Notes: generated by a model from the letters alone, not told the origin. A DNA stretch of 64,000 nt from DATEDA01 sp963789885 (GCA_963789885.1 CAWBNB010000029.1:1-64000); one strand, 5' to 3'. Numbered from the stretch's first letter, positions 37,549 to 47,147 are shown. Numbers and translations are program-made.

Positions 37549-39681
37549 TCATCGGCCGAGCTCCTCGACCACGATGTGATCCGGCGGAGCGCCCGCGACG
37601 TGGCGCGACCACATCGCGCGATAGGCCCGTTCGAGGTTCGCGGTATAGCGCGGTGCGTCGAAGAGTGGTGCCTCGCTGCGCGCGGCGGCGAGCCGGCGCT
37701 TCAATTCCGCGATGCGGGTCCGATCGGCAGCCAGGTCCAGGATCAGCTGCCGGTACGCATCCGCCGAGGACGTGACCAACTCATCCAGACCGACCGCGCG
37801 GAGGAGGCTGGCTGCCACGCGCGAGGCGAACGTCCGGCCGACGCGGGTCACTACCGGCAGGCCGGCCCACAGCGCGTCGCTCGCCGTGGTGTGGGCGCCG
37901 CACGGATAGGTATCGAGAAAGAGATCCGCGACCGGGAGTCGCGCGAGGTGCCGGGCGAGCGGCAGCCTCGCCGCGAGGACGAGTCGCTCCGGCGCCACTC
38001 CGCGCGCCGCTAGCTCGCGTCGCAGGTTCGCCGCGGCGAGGGGATGCGTGACGAGCGCCCAGAGCACCGCCTCCGGCACCGCGCGCAGCACATCGCACCA
38101 CACGTCGAAGACCGGCGCGTTGTACTTGTAGGTCGAATTGAAGGACGCGAGCACGAGCGCATCGTCGGGCAGGCCGCATTCGGCGCGCGTCACGGCCGCG
38201 GGGATCGGCCGGTGCCGATCGTTGGGTTGATACGAGTGCGGCAGCAGGACGAGTCGCTCGCCGAAATCCGCCGCGTGCGCGAGCGGCGTGACCGTCGCGT
38301 CACCGACGATGTAGTCGGCGATGCCGTCGCCGAGCGTGGCCGGATAGCCGAGGTAGTTCACGACGAGCGGCGCAGGCCGGCGCGCGACGATGCCGGTGCG
38401 CGCCTGATCGGTGTAGCCCTTCAGATCGATCAGGATGTCGATGCCGTCGGCGGCGATGCGGGCGGCCGCGGCGGCGTCGGACCCGCTCGCGATGTCGACG
38501 AACCGGTCGAATGCCGCCTCGAGCCGTGCGCGCATCGCGCTTCCGTCGCTCGGCCCGTGCGAGTAGGCAACGACCTCGAACGCGCGGCGGTCGTGCAGCT
38601 CGATCACCTCGGCGAGGAGGTAGGCGGTGGCGTGCTCGTGAAAATCGGCCGAGAGATAGCCGATGCGGATGCGATCGTCGGCGCGGGCGCGCGGCGGCGC
38701 GACGCGGACCGAAACCGGGCGTCGCTCGCGCGCGAGCCAGAGATTCGCCGCGGCGCGCTGATCTGCGGGTGTCCCGTCGAGCCACAGCAGAACGAAGGGA
38801 TGTACCGTCGACTTTCCCGCGCGCACGAGCGCGAGGGCGCGCGCAGCCGGCCCGGCGACCCCGGCCCAATCGCACGCCTGTCCGCGCTCGCCGAGCAGGC
38901 GCCCGAGCGTCGCGGCGTTTTCGGGGTCCAGGCGCACGGCCGCGTCGAGCGCGTGGAGCGCGGCTTCGTTGCGTCCCGCCTTGATCAGCGCGACGCCGAG
39001 CGACCCGCGCAGCAGCGCGTCCTCCGGATGCAGGCGCACCGCGTCCTCGAGCCGCTCGACGGCCTCCTCGACGCGGCCGATATCGCGCAGCGCGGCGGCG
39101 AGGTTCATCGCGATTTCCTTGCGCTCCGGGTCGAGCGCGTCCGCGGCGGTGAGCACGCTGACCGCCTCCGCGGGACGGTGTGCGGCCCGCAGGGCGCTGC
39201 CGAGATTGTTCAGGGCGACGATCGATCGGGGATCGATCGCCACGGCGTGCCGGAGAGCCTCGATCGCCTCCTCGAGGCGCCCGGTGCTGTGCAGGAGCGA
39301 TCCCAGCTCGGTCCACGAGCCGGCGTCGCTAGCATCGCGTTCGAGCACCGTCCGGAACAGAGTCTCGGCTGCGTCGAGGCGCCGGATACGCGCGAGCGCG
39401 CGCGCGAGGGCGCGCTGCGATTCGAGATCGTCCGGCTGGAGCGCGACCGCACGCTCGAGATGGGCCGCCGCGGCCTCGAAGCGGTTCGTCTGTCCGGCGA
39501 TGAAGCCGAGCAGAAAGAACCCGCGAGCGAATCCGGGCGCGGTTTCCACGACCTCTTCGAGCAACCGCTCCGCTGCGGCGAGATCTCCGGCGCGATAGCG
39601 CTCGCCGGCCTCGCGAAAGCGTGCGGCGGTCGCAGCGTCGAGCGCGTCGCTCATCGGAGCCGGCGTCGGTGATCCCGGCAT
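37549..39681 (-). CDS. TPR-containing O-linked GlcNAc transferase, SPINDLY-like, 710 aa
   Basis: About seven tetratricopeptide repeats fill residues 20-260 (for example GSLLHSTGRLEEAIEALRHA and VALNNLGSALRAAHRPAEA). They are followed by a GT41 catalytic region with IRIGYLSADFHEHATAYLL, ILIDLKGYTDQARTGIVARR, VNYLGYPATLGDGIADYIVG and LFLDTYPCGAHTTASDALWA. Family members transfer a sugar from a nucleotide donor to Ser/Thr of proteins. Bacterial SPINDLY-type enzymes often glycosylate secreted or surface proteins, but the target here is unknown. The start could also be 39654. The gene follows a peroxiredoxin gene at seven bases. Confidence 0.85.
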   Translation of the reverse strand: MPGSPTPAPMSDALDAATAARFREAGERYRAGDLAAAERLLEEVVETAPGFARGFFLLGFIAGQTNRFEAAAAHLERAVALQPDDLESQRALARALARIRRLDAAETLFRTVLERDASDAGSWTELGSLLHSTGRLEEAIEALRHAVAIDPRSIVALNNLGSALRAAHRPAEAVSVLTAADALDPERKEIAMNLAAALRDIGRVEEAVERLEDAVRLHPEDALLRGSLGVALIKAGRNEAALHALDAAVRLDPENAATLGRLLGERGQACDWAGVAGPAARALALVRAGKSTVHPFVLLWLDGTPADQRAAANLWLARERRPVSVRVAPPRARADDRIRIGYLSADFHEHATAYLLAEVIELHDRRAFEVVAYSHGPSDGSAMRARLEAAFDRFVDIASGSDAAAAARIAADGIDILIDLKGYTDQARTGIVARRPAPLVVNYLGYPATLGDGIADYIVGDATVTPLAHAADFGERLVLLPHSYQPNDRHRPIPAAVTRAECGLPDDALVLASFNSTYKYNAPVFDVWCDVLRAVPEAVLWALVTHPLAAANLRRELAARGVAPERLVLAARLPLARHLARLPVADLFLDTYPCGAHTTASDALWAGLPVVTRVGRTFASRVAASLLRAVGLDELVTSSADAYRQLILDLAADRTRIAELKRRLAAARSEAPLFDAPRYTANLERAYRAMWSRHVAGAPPDHIVVEELGR

Positions 39682-39688
39682 GGGCACG

Positions 39689-40156
39689 CTAGAGCAGGGC
39701 GAGCACCTGCTCGGCATGGCCCTTCGTGTTCACGTCGTCGATCACGTGCGCGATGCGGCCCTGCTCGTCGATGACGAACGTGACGCGCTCGGCCATGCCG
39801 AGCATGCCGCGCAGCGTGCCGCCGAGCCCGCCGCCGATCGTCCCGTATGCGCGGGCGACCGCGCGATCGGTGTCTGCAAGCAGCGGGAAGTTGAGCCGGT
39901 GCTTCTTCGTGAACCGCTGGTGCGAGTCGACGTCCTGCGCCGACACGCCCAGGATCGCCGCGCCCTTCTTCCTGATCTCCGCGTCGTGATCGCGCAGGCT
40001 GCACGCCTGCGCGGTGCAGCCGGGCGTGTCGTCCATAGGGTAGAAGTAAAGCACGAGCTTCTGCCCGCGGAAGTCCGCGAGCCGGACCTTCGCGCCGTCG
40101 GTCGTCAGGCCGGAGAAGTCCGGCGCCATATCGCCAGGCTTGGGTTTCACAGGCAT
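39689..40156 (-). CDS. bcp: Thioredoxin-dependent peroxiredoxin (BCP/PrxQ type), 155 aa
   Basis: The peroxidatic cysteine is in DDTPGCTAQACSLRD (Cys47), with the resolving Cys52 five residues later as in PrxQ. The N-terminal PKPGDMAPDFSGLTTDGAKV and C-terminal AERVTFVIDEQGRI are standard. It reduces hydrogen and alkyl peroxides using thioredoxin. It lies between the acyl-CoA reductase and the glycosyltransferase on the minus strand, and may protect lipid stores from peroxidation. Confidence 0.93.
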   Translation of the reverse strand: MPVKPKPGDMAPDFSGLTTDGAKVRLADFRGQKLVLYFYPMDDTPGCTAQACSLRDHDAEIRKKGAAILGVSAQDVDSHQRFTKKHRLNFPLLADTDRAVARAYGTIGGGLGGTLRGMLGMAERVTFVIDEQGRIAHVIDDVNTKGHAEQVLALL

Positions 40157-40199
40157 TTTCGGGGCTGCGTCAGCAGCCCCGGAGAATCCACCGGCAGGT

Positions 40200-42191
40200 T
40201 CAAAAGTGTATTCCCCGCATCAGATTCGACATCGCGATCTGGTCGGCGGTCGCCTGCGGAGCGCCTTCCTCCTTCTTGCCCTGGGAGGCGGCGGAGTCGG
40301 GGAACATCCGGAAGGTCGTGTTCATGACGACCTGGGCAACACGCGGCAGCAGGGCGTGCAGCACCTCGCCGAAGACCCCCAACCGCGTGGCGATCCGTAC
40401 CGGCTTGTAGACGATCGCCTCGACCACCATCTCCGCGGCTTCCTCCGGCGTCAGCGTCGGCACCTGGCTGTAGATCTTCGTGGGCGCGATCATCGGGGTC
40501 CTCACGAGCGGCATGTTGATCGTCGTGAACTGGATCCCGATGTCGGAGAACTCGGACGCCGCGCAGCGCGTCCAGGCATCGAGTGCGGCCTTGGAGGCGA
40601 CGTAGGCCGAGAAGCGCGGCGCGTTGGTGAGCACGCCGATCGACGAGATGTTGATGACGTGGCCCCGGCGCTTCTTCATCATCGACGGCAGCAGGCCGAG
40701 GGTGAGTCGGAGCGCCCCGTAGTAGTTGACGGACATGGTCCGCTCGAAGTCGTGGTAGCGGTCGAACGAGTTCTCGATCGCTCGCCGGATCGAGCGGCCG
40801 GCGTTGTTGACGAGGATGTCGACGCCGCCGTGATTCTCGACCAGCTTCGCCACGAGTTCGGCGCACTGCGCCCCGTCGGAAACGTCGGCCGAGTAGGTGA
40901 CGACTTCGTGGCCGGCGGCCGCGATCTCCTTCTTCGCCTCGGCGAGCTTCTCCGGATCGCGCGCCACGATCACGGTGGTGGCGCCGGCGGCGGCGACCTT
41001 GTGCGCGGTCGCGAGCCCGATCCCCGATGAGCCGCCGGTGATCAGGACGACCTTGTTCTTCACCTGTCCCTTGAGCGTGCGGTCGATCGAGAGATCCGGG
41101 TCGAGGTGGCGCTCCCAGTAGTCCCACAACCGCCAGCCGTAGCTTTCGAGCGCCGGCGCCGCGATGCCGGTGCCTTTCAGCGCAGCTTGCGCCTCGCGCG
41201 CATCGAATCGCGTGGGATAGTTGACTAGAGCCAGCAGGTCGTCCGGAACGCCGAGGTCCTTCATGATTGCAGCGCGGATCCGGCGCACCGGCGTCAGCGC
41301 CATCAGCCCCTTGGTGAGGCTGCGCGGAATGAAGCCGAGAAGGGCGGCGTTGACGTAGAGCGACATCGGCGGTGCATGCGCGGCTTTGGCGAAGATGTTG
41401 AGCACTTCGCCGACGCGCTTCGGCTCGGTATCGACCAGGTGAAAGCACTTGCGGTCGAGCCCCTTCTTGTGCGCGATGTGGTCGAGCGCGTCGACCACGA
41501 AATCGACCGGGACGATGTTGATCCGCCCGCCTTCGAGACCGATCGTCGGCATCCACGGCGGCAGGAGCTGGCGCATCCGCTGGATCAGCTTGAAGAAGTA
41601 GTACGGCCCGTCGATCTTGTCCATCTCGCCGGTGCGCGAGTCGCCCACGACGATGCCGGGGCGGTATACGCGCCACGGCACCTGGCAGTCGTTCCGCACG
41701 ATCTTCTCGGCCTCGTGCTTGGTGGAGAAGTACGGGTGGTCGAGGTTCTCCGCCTCGTCGAACATGTCCTCGCGGAAGGCGCCCTCGTAGAGTCCGGCGG
41801 CGGCGATCGAGCTGACGTGATGGAAACAGGTGGCGCCGAGGTCGTTCGCGAACGCGACCACGTTGCGGGTGCCATCGATGTTGGCGATCCGCTGCGACTC
41901 TTCGTCCGCCTTCAGGTCGTAGACCGCAGCGAGGTGGAAGACGTGCGTGATCGTCTTGTGCTCGAGCTTGCTGCGCTCGGCCTTGGTGACCCCGAGCCCG
42001 GGCAGGCCGAGGTCGCCGTGGACCGGTATCGCACGGGTCCGGTCCACGCCCCACCGCTCGAGCAGCTCGTCCGCCCGCTTCGCCGACTTCTCGCGCACGA
42101 GGAAGTAGACGACGGCCCCCTTGCGCTGGAGCAGCTTGGCGACGAGGCGCTTGCCGATGAATCCGGTCGCGCCGGTGACGAAGTAGTGCAT
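40200..42191 (-). CDS. Two-domain fatty acyl-CoA/ACP reductase, 663 aa
   Basis: The N-terminal reductase domain has GATGFIGKRLV (residues 7-17) and the active-site YFSTKHEAEKIV. The C-terminal short-chain dehydrogenase has VLITGGSSGIGLATAHKVA, NNAGRSIRRAI, INISSIGVLTN and YVASKAALDAW. Both Rossmann domains and a length near 660 aa match the Marinobacter alcohol-forming fatty acyl-CoA reductase (Maqu_2220 type). That enzyme takes acyl-CoA to fatty alcohol through the aldehyde. GGAGG precedes the ATG. It is divergent from the phasin gene and shares a locus with wax ester synthase, which would use its product. Confidence 0.8.
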   Translation of the reverse strand: MHYFVTGATGFIGKRLVAKLLQRKGAVVYFLVREKSAKRADELLERWGVDRTRAIPVHGDLGLPGLGVTKAERSKLEHKTITHVFHLAAVYDLKADEESQRIANIDGTRNVVAFANDLGATCFHHVSSIAAAGLYEGAFREDMFDEAENLDHPYFSTKHEAEKIVRNDCQVPWRVYRPGIVVGDSRTGEMDKIDGPYYFFKLIQRMRQLLPPWMPTIGLEGGRINIVPVDFVVDALDHIAHKKGLDRKCFHLVDTEPKRVGEVLNIFAKAAHAPPMSLYVNAALLGFIPRSLTKGLMALTPVRRIRAAIMKDLGVPDDLLALVNYPTRFDAREAQAALKGTGIAAPALESYGWRLWDYWERHLDPDLSIDRTLKGQVKNKVVLITGGSSGIGLATAHKVAAAGATTVIVARDPEKLAEAKKEIAAAGHEVVTYSADVSDGAQCAELVAKLVENHGGVDILVNNAGRSIRRAIENSFDRYHDFERTMSVNYYGALRLTLGLLPSMMKKRRGHVINISSIGVLTNAPRFSAYVASKAALDAWTRCAASEFSDIGIQFTTINMPLVRTPMIAPTKIYSQVPTLTPEEAAEMVVEAIVYKPVRIATRLGVFGEVLHALLPRVAQVVMNTTFRMFPDSAASQGKKEEGAPQATADQIAMSNLMRGIHF

Positions 42192-42383
42192 TGGGGCCCT
42201 CCTTCAGGTGCGTGTTCTTCTCGCGCCGCGGGGCATCGAGGCCGGTCGCGCGATGGCGCGAGGATTATAGACCGCGCGTCTCGGGTACCCGGAATTGGCG
42301 TTCTTTAGTGTGCGGCCTCTAGATCAGCTGCCTAGACTCTTACCGTGGTCGTTTCATGGACCCGACGACGATAGGAGATCGAC

Positions 42384-42827
42384 ATGGCGAAGAAACTGAA
42401 AGCGCTCGCGGACCGCGCGGGCGAGCGGCAGCTGGCGACGACGATCCGCGACTCCGCGCAGCAGATCTGGCTCGCGGGGCTGGGCGCGTTCGGAAAGACG
42501 CAGGAAGAGGGCGCCAAGGTGTTCGAGGCGCTGGTCAAGGAAGGCAAGCACCTGGAGGCACGTACCCGGAAGCTCGCCGAATCGAAGGTGAGCGAGATGA
42601 CCAGTCAGTGGAGCAAGAAGACGGGCCAGGCTACTGCGCGCGCGACCGCCACGTGGGACAAGCTGGAACAGGTGTTCGAGGACCGGGTCGCGCGCGCGTT
42701 GAGCCGGTTGGGCGTGCCGACGAACCGCGACATCCGGGCGCTTGCGAAGCGGGTCGAGACCCTGACCGCCAGCGTGCAGAAGCTCACCGGCGCACGCAAG
42801 CCGCGCGCCGCCGCCAGGAAGCGCTGA
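42384..42827 (+). CDS. Phasin-family granule-associated protein, 147 aa
   Basis: A helical amphipathic N-terminus contains QIWLAGLGAFGKTQEEGAKV, the hallmark of PhaF/PhaI-type phasins, with a second helix carrying FEALVKEGKHLE. A coiled-coil segment near the end (IRALAKRVETLTASVQKL) precedes a Lys/Arg/Ala tail (KPRAAARKR) like the DNA-binding tail of PhaF. Phasins coat polyhydroxyalkanoate or lipid granules. AGGAGA lies before the ATG. It opens the + strand part of the storage locus. Confidence 0.85.
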   Translation: MAKKLKALADRAGERQLATTIRDSAQQIWLAGLGAFGKTQEEGAKVFEALVKEGKHLEARTRKLAESKVSEMTSQWSKKTGQATARATATWDKLEQVFEDRVARALSRLGVPTNRDIRALAKRVETLTASVQKLTGARKPRAAARKR

Positions 42828-42850
42828 GCGGCACCGGCGCGTTGCCCACG

Positions 42851-44080
42851 ATGACGGGCCGCCGCCCCAGCGCCCGGCCCGGGGCGCGCGAACCGCGCGG
42901 GCTCGCCCTGGCGGGCGGTGGCCCGCTCGGCGCCATCTACGAGATCGGCGCGCTGACGGCGCTCGCCGAAGCGCTGGACGGGATCGACTTCAATCACCTC
43001 GACGCCTACGTCGGGGTGAGCTCGGGCGGTTTCATCGCCGCGGGGCTTGCGAACGGCATCACTCCGCTCGAGATGAGCCGGATGTTCATCGAGAGCGAGG
43101 AGCACGAAGCCCCGTTCGACCCGTCGATCCTCCTGCGCCCCGCGCTACGCGAGTACCTGCGCCGCGCCGTCGCCCTGCCTCCGCTGCTCGCGGGGGTCGT
43201 GTGGCAGATCCTTACCAGCCGGGACCGCGCCGGACTGCTCGAGTCGTTCGAACGGCTCGCGCGGGCGCTCCCGACCGGGATCTTCGACAACCAGGTCATC
43301 GACGCCTTCCTTGCGCGCCTCTTCGAGGCGCCGGGCCGGACCAACGATTTCCGCCGGCTCGACCGCAAGCTCTTCCTCGTCGCGACCGATCTCGATACCG
43401 GCGCCTCGGTCGAGTTCGGTGCGCCCGGGCACGACCACGTTCCGATCTCGACCGCGGTTCAGGCGAGCGCGGCGCTGCCCGGCCTCTTCCCGCCGGTCGA
43501 GATCGGCGGCCATCACTTCGTGGATGGCGCGTTGAAGCGCACCCTGCACGCCTCGGTCGCGCTCAAGCAGGGCGTGAGGCTCCTCGTCTGCATCAATCCG
43601 CTCGTGCCCTACGACAGCCGGCGGCCCGGCGGCAACGCCCGCACCCCGCGCCGGCTCGCGGAGGGCGGCCTGCCGGCGGTGCTCGCGCAGACACTGCGCG
43701 CGATCGTGCATTCGCGCATGGAAGTCGGGATGCAACGCTACAAGCGCGAGTTTCCGGACGCCGACGTCGTGCTGTTCGAACCGAACAAGCACGACCACGA
43801 GATGTTCTTCACCAACATCTTCAGCTACGCGAGCCGGCGCCGCCTGGCGGAGCACGCCTACCAGAAGACGCGGAAGGAACTGTTCGAGCGGCGGCACGAG
43901 CTCGGTCCGGTGCTCGCGCGGCACGGGATCTCGATCCGCCTCGGCGTGGTCACCGATCCGGACCGTCACCTGGTGCGGGGCGCGAGACCGCGGACACCGC
44001 TTGTCGCCGGTACGCGGGTCGCGGCGCAGCTCACCGATACGCTCGACGATCTCGAGCGCTGGCTCGCGCTTACGACTTGA
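42851..44080 (+). CDS. Patatin-like phospholipase/lipase, 409 aa
   Basis: The anion hole is GLALAGGGPLGAIYEIGAL. The nucleophile elbow is YVGVSSGGFIAAGL (Ser in GVSSG) and the catalytic Asp is in FVDGALKRT, completing the Ser-Asp dyad. A second half (KREFPDADVVLFEPNKHDHE) follows the core. Patatins hydrolyse acyl ester bonds of lipids and some act as intracellular depolymerases. The ATG at 42851 lies 23 bases after the phasin stop. The frame is open further upstream but overlaps the phasin gene, so that is excluded. Confidence 0.87.
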   Translation: MTGRRPSARPGAREPRGLALAGGGPLGAIYEIGALTALAEALDGIDFNHLDAYVGVSSGGFIAAGLANGITPLEMSRMFIESEEHEAPFDPSILLRPALREYLRRAVALPPLLAGVVWQILTSRDRAGLLESFERLARALPTGIFDNQVIDAFLARLFEAPGRTNDFRRLDRKLFLVATDLDTGASVEFGAPGHDHVPISTAVQASAALPGLFPPVEIGGHHFVDGALKRTLHASVALKQGVRLLVCINPLVPYDSRRPGGNARTPRRLAEGGLPAVLAQTLRAIVHSRMEVGMQRYKREFPDADVVLFEPNKHDHEMFFTNIFSYASRRRLAEHAYQKTRKELFERRHELGPVLARHGISIRLGVVTDPDRHLVRGARPRTPLVAGTRVAAQLTDTLDDLERWLALTT

Positions 44081-44141
44081 TCGCCGCGCGCGGGCGCCAT
44101 GCTATCCTTCGCGCGCCCCCGAGGGACGCCGAGCGAGCCGC

Positions 44142-45035
44142 ATGGAGCGCAAACCGAAGCGCCGCACGCGCGAGCGCATCCTGGAAACGAGCCTGCGGCT
44201 CTTCAACGATTTCGGCGAGCCGAACGTCACCACCACGGTGATCGCCGACGAGATGGAGATCAGCCCGGGTAACCTCTACTATCACTTCAGCAGCAAGGAC
44301 GAGATCGTCAACACGCTGTTCGCGGCGTTCGAGCGCGAGATCGAAGGCGTACTCGCCGCCCCGAGCGCGCGCGGCGCGAACGCCGAGGATGTCTGGCTGT
44401 TTTTGCATCTTCTGTTCGAGTCGATCTGGCGCTACCGCTTCCTGTACCGCGACCTGAACGACCTCCTGTCGCGCAACCGCCTGCTGGAGGTGCACTTCAA
44501 GCGGCTGCTCGAACGCAAGGTCGAGGTCGCGACCGCGCTGTGCGAAGGGCTGCTGGCCGCGGGTGAGATGACCGCGGCGAAGCGTGAGATCCCGGTGCTG
44601 GCGACGAACATGGTCGTCGTGGCAACGTACTGGCTCTCGTACGACTACGTGCGCAATCCGCGCAACCAGCAGGCCGAGACGACGCTCGCCCAGGGGGCGT
44701 ACCAGGTGGTCGCGCTGGCGGCGCCCTTCCTGGCGCCGCGCGCCCGCGCGCTGTTCGACCGCCTGGCTTCGGCGTACATGAGCATCCTGACCGGACGACT
44801 CAGCGGAAGGAGAAACGCAAATGGCGAAGGGCGGCTGGACGAAGTTCCCCCATTCCGACAAGGCGTACGCGTACGAGGGCGCGGCGCTGAAGAAGCACTG
44901 GGACCGGCTCCATCGAGGGGACTGCGAGCCTTTCCCGAAAAGCGAAACGTTGCAGGAGGCGTGGCAGCACTACCACGCAGGCGAGTTCGAGCAGGCGGTC
45001 GCGGGCGGACTCGAGGCCGGCGTCGAGGGCTATAG
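44142..45035 (+). CDS. TetR-family transcriptional regulator with read-through tail, 297 aa
   Basis: The helix-turn-helix is clear (RILETSLRLFNDFGEPNVTT then EISPGNLYYHFSSKDEIV). The ligand-binding part runs to about residue 215. The frame then continues 71 codons inside the next gene in an Arg/Gly-rich sequence typical of the wrong frame. Homologues normally end near the point where the next gene starts, so either the stop has been lost or a one-base error removed it. It follows patatin and precedes the TPR protein, so it likely regulates the lipid locus, probably sensing an acyl-CoA. Confidence 0.8.
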   Translation: MERKPKRRTRERILETSLRLFNDFGEPNVTTTVIADEMEISPGNLYYHFSSKDEIVNTLFAAFEREIEGVLAAPSARGANAEDVWLFLHLLFESIWRYRFLYRDLNDLLSRNRLLEVHFKRLLERKVEVATALCEGLLAAGEMTAAKREIPVLATNMVVVATYWLSYDYVRNPRNQQAETTLAQGAYQVVALAAPFLAPRARALFDRLASAYMSILTGRLSGRRNANGEGRLDEVPPFRQGVRVRGRGAEEALGPAPSRGLRAFPEKRNVAGGVAALPRRRVRAGGRGRTRGRRRGL

Positions 45036-45603
45036 CGTCGCCAACAAGGCGGCGGCGATCTACGCGACCTACCTCGAGAAGTCCGCACCGAAGAAGGTGA
45101 AGCTCCTGGAAGAAGCGATGAAGCGGGGCGAGGAAGCCATCGATGCGCGCCCCAAGGACGCCAACGCGCATTACTTCTACGCGATGGCCGCCGGCCGCTA
45201 CAGCCAGGAGATCTCGGTCGTGAAAGCGCTCGCCCAGGGTCTCGGCGGCCGGATCAAGGACGCGCTCGTCCAGGCCCTCAAGCTCCAGCCCAAGCACGCC
45301 GACGCTCACATCGCGCTGGGTGCCTGGCACGCGGAGATCATCGGCAAGGTCGGCGCGATGGTCGGCGGGCTCACCTACGGCGCGAAGAAGGACGCCGCGC
45401 TCGAGCACTTCCAGAAGGCGCTCAAGCTCAACCCCGACTCGGCAATCGCGCGCATCGAGTACGCGAACGGCCTGGTCACGCTCTTCGGGAAGGAGAAGCT
45501 GAAGGAGGCGGAGAAGCTCTACGCCGAAGCGGCGAAGCTGAAAGCCCTCGACGCGATGGAACGCCTCGACGTCGAGGCCGCAAAGGCAGAGCTCGAGGAC
45601 TAG
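44821..45603 (+). CDS. TPR-containing protein of the lipid locus, 260 aa
   Basis: GGAAGGAG precedes the ATG. The protein is soluble and begins MAKGGWTKFPHSDKAYAYEG. It has TPR-like helices at AWQHYHAGEFEQAVAGGLEA, DALVQALKLQPKHADAHIAL and ALEHFQKALKLNPDSAIARI. TPR arrays bind partner proteins. No signal peptide is seen. Its position between the regulator and the wax ester synthase suggests a scaffold or chaperone role in granule assembly, but that is inference. Its stop overlaps the convergent gene by four bases (CTAG). Confidence 0.8.
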   Translation: MAKGGWTKFPHSDKAYAYEGAALKKHWDRLHRGDCEPFPKSETLQEAWQHYHAGEFEQAVAGGLEAGVEGYSVANKAAAIYATYLEKSAPKKVKLLEEAMKRGEEAIDARPKDANAHYFYAMAAGRYSQEISVVKALAQGLGGRIKDALVQALKLQPKHADAHIALGAWHAEIIGKVGAMVGGLTYGAKKDAALEHFQKALKLNPDSAIARIEYANGLVTLFGKEKLKEAEKLYAEAAKLKALDAMERLDVEAAKAELED

Positions 45604-47147
45604 CCCGTCTTCACTGCCGCGCCGGCGGGGCGCTGCCTTGCCCGCCGCGCTGGTGGTGCACCGCCCTGCCTGCCGGCCCGCCGCGACCGCCTGGCCGCGG
45701 CCGCCAGCTCGCGCTCGACCAGTCCCGGCTCGCGTTGCAGGTCCCACGGTTCCATCAGGACCGTGAGCAGCAGGCGCTCGAACTCCGGGCGAAATCCCGC
45801 GATCACCCGGTCCGGATCGGGCACCCGCGCGGCGTCGGTGATCAGCCCGAACTGCACGCCGCCGTTGTAGGAGAGGATCGACACGCCCATCCCGATATCG
45901 CCCGATTGCGGCACCCAGAACATGATCTGCCCCAGCTGCGCGCCGCCGAGGTAGAGCGGCTGTTGCGGCCCCGGCACGTTGGTCATGACGGCGGTCGCCT
46001 TGTTGGCGAGGAGGTCGAGCATCTCCTGCTGCGCCGCCCGCGGCAGAAAGCCAGCGAGGCCGAGCAGGGCGAACGCGATGACCGGCTGATACGAGTTCTT
46101 GAGCGCTTCCATGCGCCGGTGCACCTCGTAGAGCCGCGCAAGCGGGTTGGCGATGCCGACCGGCAGCAGCAGCGTGACGAGGCCGAAACGGTTCCCGAGC
46201 CGTCCGTCGTCGCCGGGCGGGCGCAGGTTGACCGGCACCATCGCGCGCAACTCGACGCCGGCTGCCGGATCACCCTTCTCGATCAGATACCGCCGCAGCG
46301 CGCCGGCGACCGTCGACAGCAGCACGTCGTTCACCGAGCATTCGAGCACCCGTCCGACGGACTTCACCTCGTCGAGCGGCACCGGCTCGGTCCAGGCGAC
46401 CGCCTTCTCCACTCCGGCCGGGCCCTTGAACCGGGTACGCGAGTCGTCAGGCATGGTCGCGAGCTGCGCAACTTCCGCGGCGACGCTTCCGGCGAGGCGC
46501 GCGTAGTCGATCACCCGTTGCGGATTCCGGAGCAGGGCGAGGTACTGCTCGAGGACATTGCCGGAGAGCCGCAGCGCGCCCGAGGCCGCGCCGGCGATCG
46601 GCTCGAACAGTTGGGCGAGCAGCCCCTCGTTGCCCCCCTGCTTCGTCGGGCCGATGGGCGGCGGAGGCGCGTCCGTCGTGGAGGACGCGGGCGACTCGCT
46701 CGTCAGCGAGAGCAGCACGCCGATCAGCGCGATGCCGTCCGCGTAGCTGTGATGGATTCGAACGACAACCGCCGAGCCGCCGTCATACTCCTCGACGAGG
46801 TGGAATTCCCACCACGGCCGGCGCGGATCGAACGGCCGCGGCGCGAGCCGGCCGACGAAGCGTTTCAGCGCGTCCGGGCCGCCGCGGCCCGGGAGCCGTA
46901 CCCGCTTCAGCTGCCGGGCGAGGTCGAAGCGCGGCGTCTCCTCCCACCAGGCCCCGGCGAGATCCTCGCGCGGGCGCATGCGGAAGCGCTCGTAGCAGAG
47001 CCAGCGCGCCTCGAGCACGGCTTTGAGGCGCTCGTAGTCGAGCGGCGTGTCGAGCACGAGCACCCCGACGATCGCCATGCGGTTCGTCGCGCGATCCATC
47101 CGCAGCCAGGCGGTGTCGACGCTCGACATCCGTTCGCGGCGAGGCAT
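45600..47147 (-). CDS. Wax ester synthase/diacylglycerol acyltransferase (WS/DGAT), 515 aa
   Basis: The condensing motif HHSYADG (residues 132-138) matches HHxxxDG of WS/DGAT. A second family motif is SVNDVLLSTVAGALRRYLI, and the C-terminal half contains TNVPGPQQPLYLGGA. The enzyme esterifies fatty alcohol with acyl-CoA to make wax ester, or diacylglycerol to triacylglycerol. Its likely alcohol source is the reductase encoded 3.5 kb away. The C-terminus is Ala/Arg-rich. The start could be 47129 (MSSVDTAWLRMD), which begins the usual WS/DGAT N-terminus; no ribosome-binding site decides it. Confidence 0.88.
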   Translation of the reverse strand: MPRRERMSSVDTAWLRMDRATNRMAIVGVLVLDTPLDYERLKAVLEARWLCYERFRMRPREDLAGAWWEETPRFDLARQLKRVRLPGRGGPDALKRFVGRLAPRPFDPRRPWWEFHLVEEYDGGSAVVVRIHHSYADGIALIGVLLSLTSESPASSTTDAPPPPIGPTKQGGNEGLLAQLFEPIAGAASGALRLSGNVLEQYLALLRNPQRVIDYARLAGSVAAEVAQLATMPDDSRTRFKGPAGVEKAVAWTEPVPLDEVKSVGRVLECSVNDVLLSTVAGALRRYLIEKGDPAAGVELRAMVPVNLRPPGDDGRLGNRFGLVTLLLPVGIANPLARLYEVHRRMEALKNSYQPVIAFALLGLAGFLPRAAQQEMLDLLANKATAVMTNVPGPQQPLYLGGAQLGQIMFWVPQSGDIGMGVSILSYNGGVQFGLITDAARVPDPDRVIAGFRPEFERLLLTVLMEPWDLQREPGLVERELAAAARRSRRAGRQGGAPPARRARQRPAGAAVKTG

